Source: Actinomycetota bacterium
GTDB taxonomy: Bacteria > Actinomycetota > Thermoleophilia > UBA2241
Direction: 5' to 3'
DNA length: 9,412 nucleotides
Assembly (NCBI GenBank): GCA_003164655.1
Contig: PLTW01000191.1
Span: forward strand, 2,829-12,240
Shown here: positions 1 to 7,157 of the stretch, piece by piece
How positions within the stretch are numbered: the stretch's first letter is position 1
Layout: the number at the start of each line of letters is the position of its first letter
Notes under the pieces: generated by a model
Database searches by the model: none
The model's input: the letters and a program-made list of their open reading frames with translations, nothing else
What the model was told of the DNA's origin: nothing
Translations under genes and position numbers: made by a program

Positions 1-400
1 GGCCGGCGCCGACACGCTCCTCGACGACCTTCAGGAGCTGCCGCCCGGTGACCGGCTTGTCGATGAACTGATCGAGCCCCGACCACGCCTGCAGGCCCTC
101 GGCTTCGCCGTCGAACCGGCGGCCCGTCTCGGCCGCCACGCCGGAGAGCATGACCAGCGGCACGCCGCGCAGGCGCTCGTTCTTGCCGATCTGGTAGCCG
201 AGCCGAAAGCCGCTGTCGATGTGATCCATCATCAGGTCGAGAAAGATGATGTCGGGAGTCTCGGTCTCGAGCAGGTGCAACGCCTCGTCGGGGGCCTCCG
301 CCGTGAGCACGGTGTGCCCGCGCGCCTCGAAGAACACCTTCTTGGACTCGAGAAAGTCCCGGTCGTCGTCAACGAACATGATCGTGTAGGTGGGGTTCAT
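1..400 (-). CDS. Stand-alone receiver-domain response regulator (3' end cut by window edge)
   Basis: A CheY-like receiver domain; 133 codons are visible and the frame is still open at the window edge. The acidic pocket is D11-D13 (motif FVDDDRD), the phospho-acceptor is D55 in FLDLMMD, the switch Ser is S86 in VMLSG, and the conserved Lys is K115 in IDKPV. The receiver fold is essentially complete, so any output domain would have to lie beyond the edge. The start at 400 is set by an AAAGGAGT ribosome site (408-415) that lies inside the last codons of the upstream kinase gene. Only 3 nt separate the kinase stop from this start, so the two are probably translationally coupled and form a cognate pair. 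An ATG at 407 is out of frame and soon reaches a stop. It resembles the regulator at 6704-7126: both have DDDRD, FxEARG and LDxMMD followed by GF. Receiver identity is certain; partner and output are inferred. Confidence 0.93.
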   Translation of the reverse strand, partial: MNPTYTIMFVDDDRDFLESKKVFFEARGHTVLTAEAPDEALHLLETETPDIIFLDLMMDHIDSGFRLGYQIGKNERLRGVPLVMLSGVAAETGRRFDGEAEGLQAWSGLDQFIDKPVTGRQLLKVVEERVGAG

Positions 401-403
401 CGC

Positions 404-2416
404 TCATACTCCTTTCGCGCCGGCGTGGACCTTGGGCAGCTCGATGTGGAACGTGGTGCCCTGACCGGTCTCCGAGTCGAACCAGATCGTGCCCTGATGC
501 ATCTTGACGATGCCGTAGCTGATCGGCAGCCCGAGACCGGTGCCCTTGCCGATACTCTTGGTGGTGAAGAAGGGCTGAAAGACCTTGTCGCGGGCGCTCT
601 GCGGAATGCCGTTGCCCTGATCGCTGACGGCAAAGTGCACGCGCCCCTGCTCGGCGGCGTCGCAGGCGCTCACGCGCACCACGCCCGAGCGGCCTTCCAT
701 CGCCTCGGCGGCGTTCTTGACCAGGTTCACCAGCACCTGGGTGATCTGGTCGCGGTCGAGGTCGGCCTGCAGGCCCGGCGACACATCGATCTCGAAGCTG
801 ATCTCGTGGCGGCCGTTGGGTTCGATCGTGGCGGCGGCGCCGTCGACGGCCTGGCGCACGAGGGCCTCCACGTCGACGCCTTCGATGTGCGTGCGGCTCT
901 GCCGAGCGAAGTCGAGCAGGCTGCCGACGATCTTCTTGCAGCGCTCCGACTCCTCGGCAACGAGCTTGAGATCGTGGCCCAGATCCTCGCGGTCGGCAAG
1001 CTTCTTGGACAGGATGTGCGAGTACAGCAGGATCGTGCTCAGCGGGTTGTTGAGCTCGTGGGCCACCCCGGCGGCCATCTGCCCCATCGAGGCGAGCTTC
1101 TCGGTGTTGATGATGTGTCGGTGGACGTCGCGCAGGTCGCTCCAGGGAACGTGGAGCTCGGCGCACACGCGCTCCGCCTGGTCGATCATGAAGGGCAGGC
1201 ACATGGCTTCTTCGGCCATGCCGGCGTGCACGGCGGCCGCCTTGGCACGGCAGGTCGGGTAGCCGCAGGCGCGGCAGTTGAGCTCGTCTTCGGGGAAGAA
1301 CTTGTTGGTGTGTGCGAGGATGTCGCGGATCTCGTCTTCGCTGGGCTGCTCGCAGCGCTGGTCGTCGCAGACATAGGCGCGCCCCAGCGGCAGCTCGGCA
1401 AAGCGCGCCCCGTCGGCGGCCGGCGGGTCGGCCCGCTGCCGCCGGCTCTCGGCCACGTAGTCTCCGACGCGGCGCTTGCGCAGCAAGCCGGGCTCGTCGG
1501 AGGTTATGCCCGGCCCGCAGTAGCAGCCGTTGCACATGAGCGCCTCTACGAGCAGCGTCTTGCCGGTGTCGGCCGTGCGCAGGCTGTCGAGCACCTCGAT
1601 GGTGTCGTCCTGGCCGGCGACCACGAGCACGTCGGGGTCGAGCATGCCGCGCTCGAGACCGGCGCTTTCGAGCAGACCGCCGGGCAGCGGAAAGACCCGC
1701 GCGCGCCCGGCGGCCGGCTCGTCCCACTCGGCCGGCGCGGCCGTGAACGGGTCGACGCCGAGCTTGGCGAACACACTGTTCGCCTCCTGGAGCGTGAGCA
1801 CCTCGTCGATCACCCGCGGCAGGCCGGCGTCGCGCGCCTCGGCCTTCTTGGCCACGCACGGGCCCACAAAGACGCAGCGCACGTCCTGCCCGAAGAGCTC
1901 CTTGACCGCCAGAGCCGTGGCGATCATCGGCGAGACGATCGGCACAAGGTTGCCGGTGAGCTCCGGGTGGTACTTGCGCACGTACTCGGCCACCGCCGGG
2001 CAGGCGGTCGCGATGTGCAGCCCGGTGGGGTGGGCCTCGATGTACTCCTTGTAGGCGCGGCTCACCATGTCGGCGCCCTGGGCGACCTCGACGACGTAGT
2101 CAAAACCGACCGCCCTGAAGGCGCCGACGACCTGCTCGGCCGGCGCGGCAAAGCCGGCCGGAAACGACGGCGCCAGCAGGGCGGCCACCGCCGTACCATC
2201 TTGCGCCAGGAGCTCGAGGGCGCGCTCGATGCCGCTCAAGTACGACTTGGCGTTCTGCGAGCACACGCGCGTGCAGTTGCCGCAGGCGATGCAGCGTTCC
2301 TCGACCACGAAGGCCTGGCCGTCCTGAATGCGGATGGCCTTGGCCGGACAGTCGCGCACACAGGTGTAGCAGCGCCGGCAGTTCTGCTTGTCCGTCTTTA
2401 TGATCGTGCCGCCCAT
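404..2416 (-). CDS. Sensor histidine kinase with ferredoxin and [FeFe]-hydrogenase-like sensory domain
   Basis: A 670-residue soluble kinase. Residues 10-55 hold two [4Fe-4S] motifs (C13/16/19/23 and C42/45/48/52). Residues about 65-310 form a shortened H-cluster-type domain: TACPA (C139) replaces TSCCPxW, GPCVAKKAE (C187) replaces MPCxxKxxE, and CNGCYCGPG (C295, C298, C300) stands where L3 would be. Residues 381-406 give CxxCGxxxC plus C406, as in the FeS domain also found in such proteins. The kinase core follows: H-box AHELNNP with H453, N-box N568, DxGNGIP at 599-605 and GKGTGLGL at 623-630. No membrane segment or PAS domain is visible. The proton-relay Cys of catalytic enzymes is Ala and the L2 Met is Gly, changes known from HydS-type sensory hydrogenases, so it likely senses H2 or redox state rather than turning over H2. 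The start at 2416 has GGGAG 6 nt upstream; hydA ends 11 nt earlier. The following receiver is the probable phosphorylation partner. The ligand sensed is inferred. Confidence 0.93.
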   Translation of the reverse strand: MGGTIIKTDKQNCRRCYTCVRDCPAKAIRIQDGQAFVVEERCIACGNCTRVCSQNAKSYLSGIERALELLAQDGTAVAALLAPSFPAGFAAPAEQVVGAFRAVGFDYVVEVAQGADMVSRAYKEYIEAHPTGLHIATACPAVAEYVRKYHPELTGNLVPIVSPMIATALAVKELFGQDVRCVFVGPCVAKKAEARDAGLPRVIDEVLTLQEANSVFAKLGVDPFTAAPAEWDEPAAGRARVFPLPGGLLESAGLERGMLDPDVLVVAGQDDTIEVLDSLRTADTGKTLLVEALMCNGCYCGPGITSDEPGLLRKRRVGDYVAESRRQRADPPAADGARFAELPLGRAYVCDDQRCEQPSEDEIRDILAHTNKFFPEDELNCRACGYPTCRAKAAAVHAGMAEEAMCLPFMIDQAERVCAELHVPWSDLRDVHRHIINTEKLASMGQMAAGVAHELNNPLSTILLYSHILSKKLADREDLGHDLKLVAEESERCKKIVGSLLDFARQSRTHIEGVDVEALVRQAVDGAAATIEPNGRHEISFEIDVSPGLQADLDRDQITQVLVNLVKNAAEAMEGRSGVVRVSACDAAEQGRVHFAVSDQGNGIPQSARDKVFQPFFTTKSIGKGTGLGLPISYGIVKMHQGTIWFDSETGQGTTFHIELPKVHAGAKGV

Positions 2417-2427
2417 GGTGACTCCCG

Positions 2428-4152
2428 TCAGACCGAGACCGAGTCGACCGCCGGCCGGCGGTCGACGTACTCACGGTGCAGCAGGCGATGCGCGACCTCG
2501 CCGAGCGGACGCCCGAGAACGTCCTCGTAGAGCGCCCGCACGTCGGCGTTGTCGTGCGACGTGCGCAGCGACGAGCGCTTGTCGGCGTCGTAGAGGCGCT
2601 CGAGGCGCTCGTGAACGGCGTCGCCGTCGGTGTCGTAGGGCTGGCCGCCGCCGCCCACGCAGCCGCCGGGGCAGCTCATGACCTCGACGAAGTGCACGGG
2701 CGGGTCGCCGGCCAGCAGATCGTCGAGCGTCTCCTGGAGCCTGCCCAGGCCGTTGACCACGGCCAGGTTCAGATCGACGCCGGCCGCCGCGATGGTGAAG
2801 TGCCGCGCACCCTCGCTGCCGCGCGCCTCGTTGACCCGCGGACCGCCCTCGAGCTCGTGGCCGGTGACGAGCTTGTGCGCGGTGCGCACGGCCGCCTCCA
2901 TGACGCCGCCGCTGCCGGCGAACAGGCGGCCGGCGCCGCTGGCCTGGGCGAAGGGCGCGTCGAGCGGCGCCGGTTCGGCAAAGTGGGCCAGGTCCACGCC
3001 GAACCGTCCCCACAGGGCGTCGAGCTCGCGCGTGGTGAGAACGTAGTCGACGCCGGTCTGCTCCTGGGCCTCGAACTTCTTGGCCGTGCACGGCATGATC
3101 GAGACCACCACCAGGCGCTTGTCGCCAAGGCCGGCGTAAGCGGGGTAGATCTCCTTGATAAGCGCGCCCGCCATCTGCTGCGGCGACTTGCAGGTGCTCA
3201 GGTGTGGAATGAGATCGGGACGATGCGTCTCGACGAAGTGCACCCAGGCCGGCGAGCAGCTCGTGAACATGGGCAGGACGCCGTTGTCCTGAATGCGTTC
3301 GAGCAGCTCCGTGGCCTCTTCCATGACGGTCACGTCGGCGGCGAAGCTGGTGTCGAAGACGGCGTCGAAGCCCACGTGCTTGAGGGCGCCGGCCAGGCGC
3401 TCGAGCATCGTGTGCACGTCCTGGGTCTTGGTGCGGCGCTCGAGGAGCGTCGCCGGCACCGCCGGCGCGACCTGGGCGACGACCACGGTGTCCGGGTCGG
3501 CGAGCGCCGCGACGACGCCTTCGACGTGGCTGCGCTCGACGATGGCGCCGGTGGGGCAGACGCGCGCGCACTGACCGCAGTAGACGCAGTCCGACACGTT
3601 GAGCCCGACACTGAAACCGGGGGCGACTCGCGTTTGAAAGCCGCGACCCACAAAGTCGATGGCGCCGATGCCCTGGACGCTGTGGCACATGGTCACGCAG
3701 CGGCCGCAGAGCACGCACTTGTTGGGGTCGCGCCACAGAGACGGCGAGCTGATGTCGATGGGGTGCTCCTTGACGGCGCCCACGTAGCGGCGCTCGCGCA
3801 CGCCGAGGTCGCCGGCCAGCACGGCCAGTTCACAGCCGCCCGCGCGCACGCACGTAAGGCAGTCCTGCGGGTGACTGGCGATCAGCAGCTCCAGAATGGC
3901 GCGCCGCGCCTTGAGGATGCGCGGCGTGTGTGTCTGGACGCTCATGCCGTCGCGCGCCTCGAGCGAGCAGCTCGTCTGCAGCCGCGGCAGGCCCTCGACC
4001 TCTACCACGCAGAGGCGGCACGAGGCCGACGGCGACGGCGCCCAGTCGAGGGAGCACAGATGGGGAATGTCGATGCCGGCGCGGCGCGCCGTCTGCAGGA
4101 CGGTCTCGTTGGCCGCAACGTCGATCTCCTTGCCGTTTATGGTGATGCTCAT
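2428..4152 (-). CDS. hydA: [FeFe] hydrogenase catalytic subunit HydA of an NADH-linked multimeric enzyme
   Basis: The 574-residue subunit that would carry the H-cluster and reduce protons to H2 or oxidise H2 in the cytoplasm. An N-terminal [2Fe-2S] domain has C33, C45, C48 and C62. A His-ligated [4Fe-4S] motif is H94-x3-C98-x2-C101-x5-C107. Two ferredoxin clusters are C146/149/152/156 and C189/192/195/199. The H-domain has L1 TSCSPAW (297-303), L2 MPCTAKKFE (C355, K358, E361) and L3 EVMSCPGGCVGGGGQP (C494, C498). Length and residue numbering run almost in step with the 574-residue Clostridium pasteurianum enzyme, including the proton-path positions E279, E282 and S319. The oddity is Ser at position 300, where the classical motif has a second Cys. 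The open frame extends far upstream, but ATG 4152 is chosen: MSITINGKEID is the usual start of this family, GAGAGG lies just before it, and hydB ends 11 nt upstream. The neighbouring hydB and hydC define a HydABC-type, probably bifurcating, complex. Confidence 0.96.
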   Translation of the reverse strand: MSITINGKEIDVAANETVLQTARRAGIDIPHLCSLDWAPSPSASCRLCVVEVEGLPRLQTSCSLEARDGMSVQTHTPRILKARRAILELLIASHPQDCLTCVRAGGCELAVLAGDLGVRERRYVGAVKEHPIDISSPSLWRDPNKCVLCGRCVTMCHSVQGIGAIDFVGRGFQTRVAPGFSVGLNVSDCVYCGQCARVCPTGAIVERSHVEGVVAALADPDTVVVAQVAPAVPATLLERRTKTQDVHTMLERLAGALKHVGFDAVFDTSFAADVTVMEEATELLERIQDNGVLPMFTSCSPAWVHFVETHRPDLIPHLSTCKSPQQMAGALIKEIYPAYAGLGDKRLVVVSIMPCTAKKFEAQEQTGVDYVLTTRELDALWGRFGVDLAHFAEPAPLDAPFAQASGAGRLFAGSGGVMEAAVRTAHKLVTGHELEGGPRVNEARGSEGARHFTIAAAGVDLNLAVVNGLGRLQETLDDLLAGDPPVHFVEVMSCPGGCVGGGGQPYDTDGDAVHERLERLYDADKRSSLRTSHDNADVRALYEDVLGRPLGEVAHRLLHREYVDRRPAVDSVSV

Positions 4153-4163
4153 GCTGGATCCTC

Positions 4164-6158
4164 TCAGGCGACGGCGAGCACGGCGTGCTTGGGGCAGGCC
4201 TCCGCGCAGGCGCCGCAGCCGGTGCAGCGGTCGACGATGATGGAGTGGGCAAACTTGCGCTTGCCGATGATCGCCTCGTTGGGGCAGTTCTTGGCGCAGA
4301 GGGTGCAGCCCGTGCAGAGGCCCGGTTCGATGTCGTACACGCGCAGCCCCTGGCACACGCCGGCCGGGCAGCGGCTCTCCATGATGTGCGCCTCGTATTC
4401 GTCGCGGAAGTAGCGCAGCGTGCTCAGCACCGGGTTGGCGGCCGACTGGCCGAGTCCGCAGAGCGAGGTCTCCTTGACGGTCTCGGCCAGCTCCTGCAGG
4501 TGGAGAATGCCGCGGAACCGCTCGAGACGATGCATCTGGTCGCCGACCGGGCGCTCGCTCAGGTCGACCAGGATCTCGTGCATGCGCGTCGTGCCTTCGC
4601 GGCAGGGCGTGCACTTGCCGCAGCTTTCGTTGCGGATGAACTCCATGAAGAACTTGGCGACGTCGACCATGCAGGTGCGCTCGTCCATGACCACCATGCC
4701 GCCGGAGCCCATCATGGCGCCGAGCTCCTGCAGTGTGCCGTAGTCGGTGGGCACGTCGAGAAGATGGGCCGGAATGCAGCCGCCGCTCGGGCCGCCGATC
4801 TGCACGGCCTTGATCTCGTGGCCGGCCGGAGCGCCGCCGCCGATGTCGTAGACGACCTCGCGCAGCGGAATGCCGACGGGCACCTCGACGAGGCCGGTGT
4901 TGCGTACACGGCCGCTGAGGGCGAAGACCTTGGTGCCGGCGGCGTCGCCCAGGCCCAGGTCGCGGTACTGCTCGGCGCCGCGCCCCAGCACCGCCGGCAC
5001 ATTGGCCAGCGTCTCGACGTTGTTGAGCACCGTGGGCTTGCCGTGCAGGCCGGCGACGGCCGGGAACGGCGGCCGCGGCCGAGGCATGCCGCGCCCGCCC
5101 TCGATGCTCGCCAGAATGGCCGTCTCCTCGCCGCACACAAAGGCGCCGGCGCCCTGCTTGATGGTGATGTCGAAGTCGATGAGGCTGCCCAGAATATCCT
5201 TGCCCAGCAGGCCGGCGGCGCGGCACTGAAAGATCGCCTCGCGCAGGCGCTCGATGGCCAGCGGGTACTCGGCGCGGCAGTACACATAACCCTTGGTCGC
5301 GCCGATCGCATAGGCGGCCACGAGCATGCCCTCGATCACCCGGAAGGGATCGCTTTCGAGCACGGCGCGGTCCATGAAGGCGCCGGGATCGCCCTCGTCG
5401 GCATTGCAGATCAGGTACTTCTGGGCGCGCGGCTGCTTAAGGGCGATCTGCCACTTCTTGCCGGTCGGAAACCCGGCGCCGCCGCGCCCGCGCAGGCCCG
5501 AGGCGATGACCTCGTCGCAGACGTCGGCCGGCGTCATCGTGGTCAGCGCCCGCGCGGCGCCGCGAAAACCGCCGGCGGCGAGCGCCGCGTCGAGCGAGGA
5601 CGGGTCGATCACGCCACAGTTCTCGAGCACCACCTTGGTCTGCAGGGCAAAGAACGGCGTGTCGGCCAGCGCCGGCACGTCGGGAAACAGCTCGTCGGGG
5701 TCGTCGTAGCGGCCCAGCAGAAAGCGGTTGGTGAGGGCGCCGTCGCCAAACACGGCCTCGAGCCACTCGTCGATGGTGTCCGGGCCCAGGTCGCAGTAGC
5801 TCAGGCGCACGCCGTCGGCGGTGACGAAGTCGACGAACACCTCGCGCTGGCAGTAGCCCACGCAGCCGGTCTCGACGATCGGGATGTCCAGGTCGTGCTG
5901 CCCCAGGTACTCGCTGATCTTGTCGATCACCACCAGCGCGCCGTTGGCGCGCCCGCAGGTACCCGCGCCGACGAACAGCACCATGCCGTCGCCGCCGCGC
6001 AGGGCGCGGGCGCGGCGCGCGGCGCGCGCCTCACGGCAGGTCTCGTCGTCGTGGCACACCGGGCCGTGGTCGATGCACTCGAGCAGGTCCGAACAGGGCG
6101 AGGATGGCGCGTGCGTGCAGCGCTGGCAGCACGGTGTCACGAGCTGGCTCTCTCTCAT
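4164..6158 (-). CDS. hydB: NuoF-like NADH- and FMN-binding hydrogenase subunit HydB
   Basis: The 664-residue flavin subunit where NADH and, in bifurcating enzymes, ferredoxin electrons meet. Residues 1-55 are an unusual Cys/His-rich extension. A thioredoxin-fold [2Fe-2S] domain follows (GAGTCGRANGA with C68; ETGCVGYC with C99 and C103). The NuoF core has the glycine-rich GLRGRGGAGFPTGKKW (221-236), FMN-site CNADEGDPGAF (251-261), GAGAFVCGEE (336-345), and the [4Fe-4S] ligands ESCGKCTPC (C513/516/519) with C567. The C-terminus adds CPAGVC (C597, C602) and a two-cluster ferredoxin (C615/618/621/625 and C645/648/651/655). This order matches Thermotoga-type HydB. The start is uncertain: ATG 6158 and in-frame ATG 6191 both have only a weak GAGA-type ribosome site, and 6158 has the better spacing. 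A further ATG encodes M59 but would remove the coding-like Cys-rich stretch. hydC lies 71 nt upstream across a hairpin; hydA follows after 11 nt. Confidence 0.95.
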   Translation of the reverse strand: MRESQLVTPCCQRCTHAPSSPCSDLLECIDHGPVCHDDETCREARAARRARALRGGDGMVLFVGAGTCGRANGALVVIDKISEYLGQHDLDIPIVETGCVGYCQREVFVDFVTADGVRLSYCDLGPDTIDEWLEAVFGDGALTNRFLLGRYDDPDELFPDVPALADTPFFALQTKVVLENCGVIDPSSLDAALAAGGFRGAARALTTMTPADVCDEVIASGLRGRGGAGFPTGKKWQIALKQPRAQKYLICNADEGDPGAFMDRAVLESDPFRVIEGMLVAAYAIGATKGYVYCRAEYPLAIERLREAIFQCRAAGLLGKDILGSLIDFDITIKQGAGAFVCGEETAILASIEGGRGMPRPRPPFPAVAGLHGKPTVLNNVETLANVPAVLGRGAEQYRDLGLGDAAGTKVFALSGRVRNTGLVEVPVGIPLREVVYDIGGGAPAGHEIKAVQIGGPSGGCIPAHLLDVPTDYGTLQELGAMMGSGGMVVMDERTCMVDVAKFFMEFIRNESCGKCTPCREGTTRMHEILVDLSERPVGDQMHRLERFRGILHLQELAETVKETSLCGLGQSAANPVLSTLRYFRDEYEAHIMESRCPAGVCQGLRVYDIEPGLCTGCTLCAKNCPNEAIIGKRKFAHSIIVDRCTGCGACAEACPKHAVLAVA

Positions 6159-6218
6159 GGTGGTCTCGTTTCTGTGTCGCTGGTGGCTCATGTGTCTCGT
6201 TTCGCGAAGGGATACCGC

Positions 6219-6240
6219 CGGCGGCCTGTTCAGGCCGCCG
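6219..6240 (-). repeat. Perfect inverted repeat (RNA hairpin) between hydC and hydB
   Basis: Two exact 10-nt arms, CGGCGGCCTG and CAGGCCGCCG, are separated by 2 nt. In the minus-strand transcript this gives a very stable GC hairpin that includes the hydC stop codon. No run of U follows, so it does not look like an intrinsic terminator. A role in RNA processing, stability or differential expression of hydB is possible. Confidence 0.7.
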
Positions 6241-6700
6241 CTTCCGCGCCCGCCTCGACCTCGTCCAGAAGGGCGTCGAGGCGCTCCACCGTCAGATGAC
6301 CGTAGAACTCGCCGTCGAGCTTGATGACCGGCGCGATGGAGCAGGCGCCGAGGCAGGCCACGCTGATGATGGTGAAGCGGCCGTCGGCCGAGGAACCGTC
6401 GTCGCGCAGCTTGAGCCGTCGCTTGAGATGCTGGGCGAGCGCAAGGCTCTCCTTTACGTGACAGGCGGTGCCGCGACACACCTGGATCACGTGCTCGCCC
6501 AGCGGGGCAAAGCGGAACTGGTTGTAGAAGGTGGCGACGCCGTAGACGCGGCTGACCGGCGTCCTCAGGGCCTCGGCCAGGCGGCTCATGGCCGCCTGGG
6601 AAACGAAGCCCTCGGCCTCCTGGATCTCCTGGAGCAGCGGAATGAGCTGCTCACGAGTGAGCTCGCCGCGGGCGGCGATGATCTCGTCGGCCGTGGCCAT
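6230..6700 (-). CDS. hydC: NuoE-like [2Fe-2S] hydrogenase subunit HydC
   Basis: A 156-residue NuoE/thioredoxin-like subunit that relays electrons beside the NuoF-like subunit in HydABC hydrogenases. The N-terminal helical part includes the family signature RVYGVATFYNQFRF (51-64). The [2Fe-2S] ligands are C75-x4-C80 (VCRGTACHV) and C116-x3-C120 (ACLGACSIAP). Length and motif spacing are normal for the family. The start at 6700 follows an AAAGGG site and lies only 3 nt after the stop of the upstream receiver gene, so the two are likely co-translated. The stop codon falls inside a perfect inverted repeat (6219-6240). The family call is firm. NADH dependence and electron bifurcation are inferred from co-occurrence with hydB and hydA, since NuoE-like proteins also serve complex I and formate dehydrogenases. 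Confidence 0.96.
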   Translation of the reverse strand: MATADEIIAARGELTREQLIPLLQEIQEAEGFVSQAAMSRLAEALRTPVSRVYGVATFYNQFRFAPLGEHVIQVCRGTACHVKESLALAQHLKRRLKLRDDGSSADGRFTIISVACLGACSIAPVIKLDGEFYGHLTVERLDALLDEVEAGAEAAA

Positions 6701-6703
6701 GCG

Positions 6704-7126
6704 TCACGCCCTTTCTGCCGCCGGCACGTCGCCGTCGGCCAGCAGGCCGGCGATCGCGTCTGCCAGAGCGGCGAGCTTGACCGGCTTCTCGAAGAACTTG
6801 GCGGCCGGCCAATCGCGATCCATCATGGGCGCGAAGGTGTCGGCCTTGGTCGCGATCTCCTTGGTGAAACCGCTGGTGATGATCACCGGGATACGCTCGG
6901 TCTCCGGCTCGTTGCGCAGCTTGTAGGCCACGTTGAAGCCGTCGGTGTCGTAGTCCATCATGATGTCGAGCACGACCAGGTCAGGCCGCTGCCTGGCCAG
7001 CTCGTCCCGGGCCTCGACCCCGCTGTAGGCGGTGCTCACTTCGTAGCCGCGAGCCTCGAGGAACGTCTTGGTGGTCTGCACCAGGTCGCGATCGTCGTCG
7101 ACGACGAGGATCCTCTTGGTCTTCAT
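6704..7126 (-). CDS. Stand-alone receiver-domain response regulator
   Basis: A complete 140-residue CheY-like protein with no output domain. The acidic pocket is D10-D12 (VVDDDRD), the phospho-acceptor is D54 in VVLDIMMD, the switch Thr is T84 in IITSG, and the conserved Lys is K114 in FEKPV. A stretch of roughly 20 residues between the switch and the Lys (TKEIATKADTF... DWPAAKFF) is longer than in CheY; the other receiver in the window is also expanded there. Its start has the best ribosome site in the operon, AAGGAGG 6 nt from ATG 7126. A degenerate Rex operator lies 32-49 nt upstream of the start. It is followed by hydC after 3 nt, so it is co-expressed with the hydrogenase. With no DNA-binding domain it may act by protein contact or as a phosphorelay intermediate. 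The kinase at 404-2416 is the only kinase in view. Receiver identity is certain; its target is unknown. Confidence 0.95.
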   Translation of the reverse strand: MKTKRILVVDDDRDLVQTTKTFLEARGYEVSTAYSGVEARDELARQRPDLVVLDIMMDYDTDGFNVAYKLRNEPETERIPVIITSGFTKEIATKADTFAPMMDRDWPAAKFFEKPVKLAALADAIAGLLADGDVPAAERA

Positions 7127-7132
7127 GCCAGT

Positions 7133-7139
7133 CCTCCTT
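7133..7139 (-). promoter_or_regulatory. Strong ribosome binding site of the receiver gene
   Basis: AAGGAGG on the minus strand, 6 nt before ATG 7126. It is the closest match to the consensus in the operon and suggests high translation of this receiver. Confidence 0.75.
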
Positions 7140-7157
7140 GTTTAGTTACGCCATTCA

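Noticed and set aside
404..2416. Second catalytic hydrogenase
   Set aside because: The L1, L2 and L3 loops all depart from catalytic sequences and the protein ends in a complete kinase core, which favours a sensor.
221..2530. Long plus-strand open frame (about 770 codons) opposite the kinase gene
   Set aside because: It is antisense to a gene with clear domains, has low-complexity Arg/Ala/Gly/His-rich translation without motifs, and is expected from GC-rich codon bias.
2476..4413. Long plus-strand open frame opposite hydA
   Set aside because: Same situation: mirror of a confirmed gene, no recognisable domain.
4153..5226. Upstream extension of the hydA reading frame
   Set aside because: It overlaps hydB in another frame and is Arg-rich without motifs. 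The family-typical start at 4152 has a ribosome site and correct spacing from the hydB stop.
6219..6240. Intrinsic terminator after hydC
   Set aside because: The stem is strong but no U-run follows, and hydB/hydA continue immediately as parts of the same complex.
4185..6299. Long plus-strand open frame opposite hydB
   Set aside because: Mirror of a confirmed gene; Ala/Gly/His-rich translation typical of antisense frames in GC-rich DNA.
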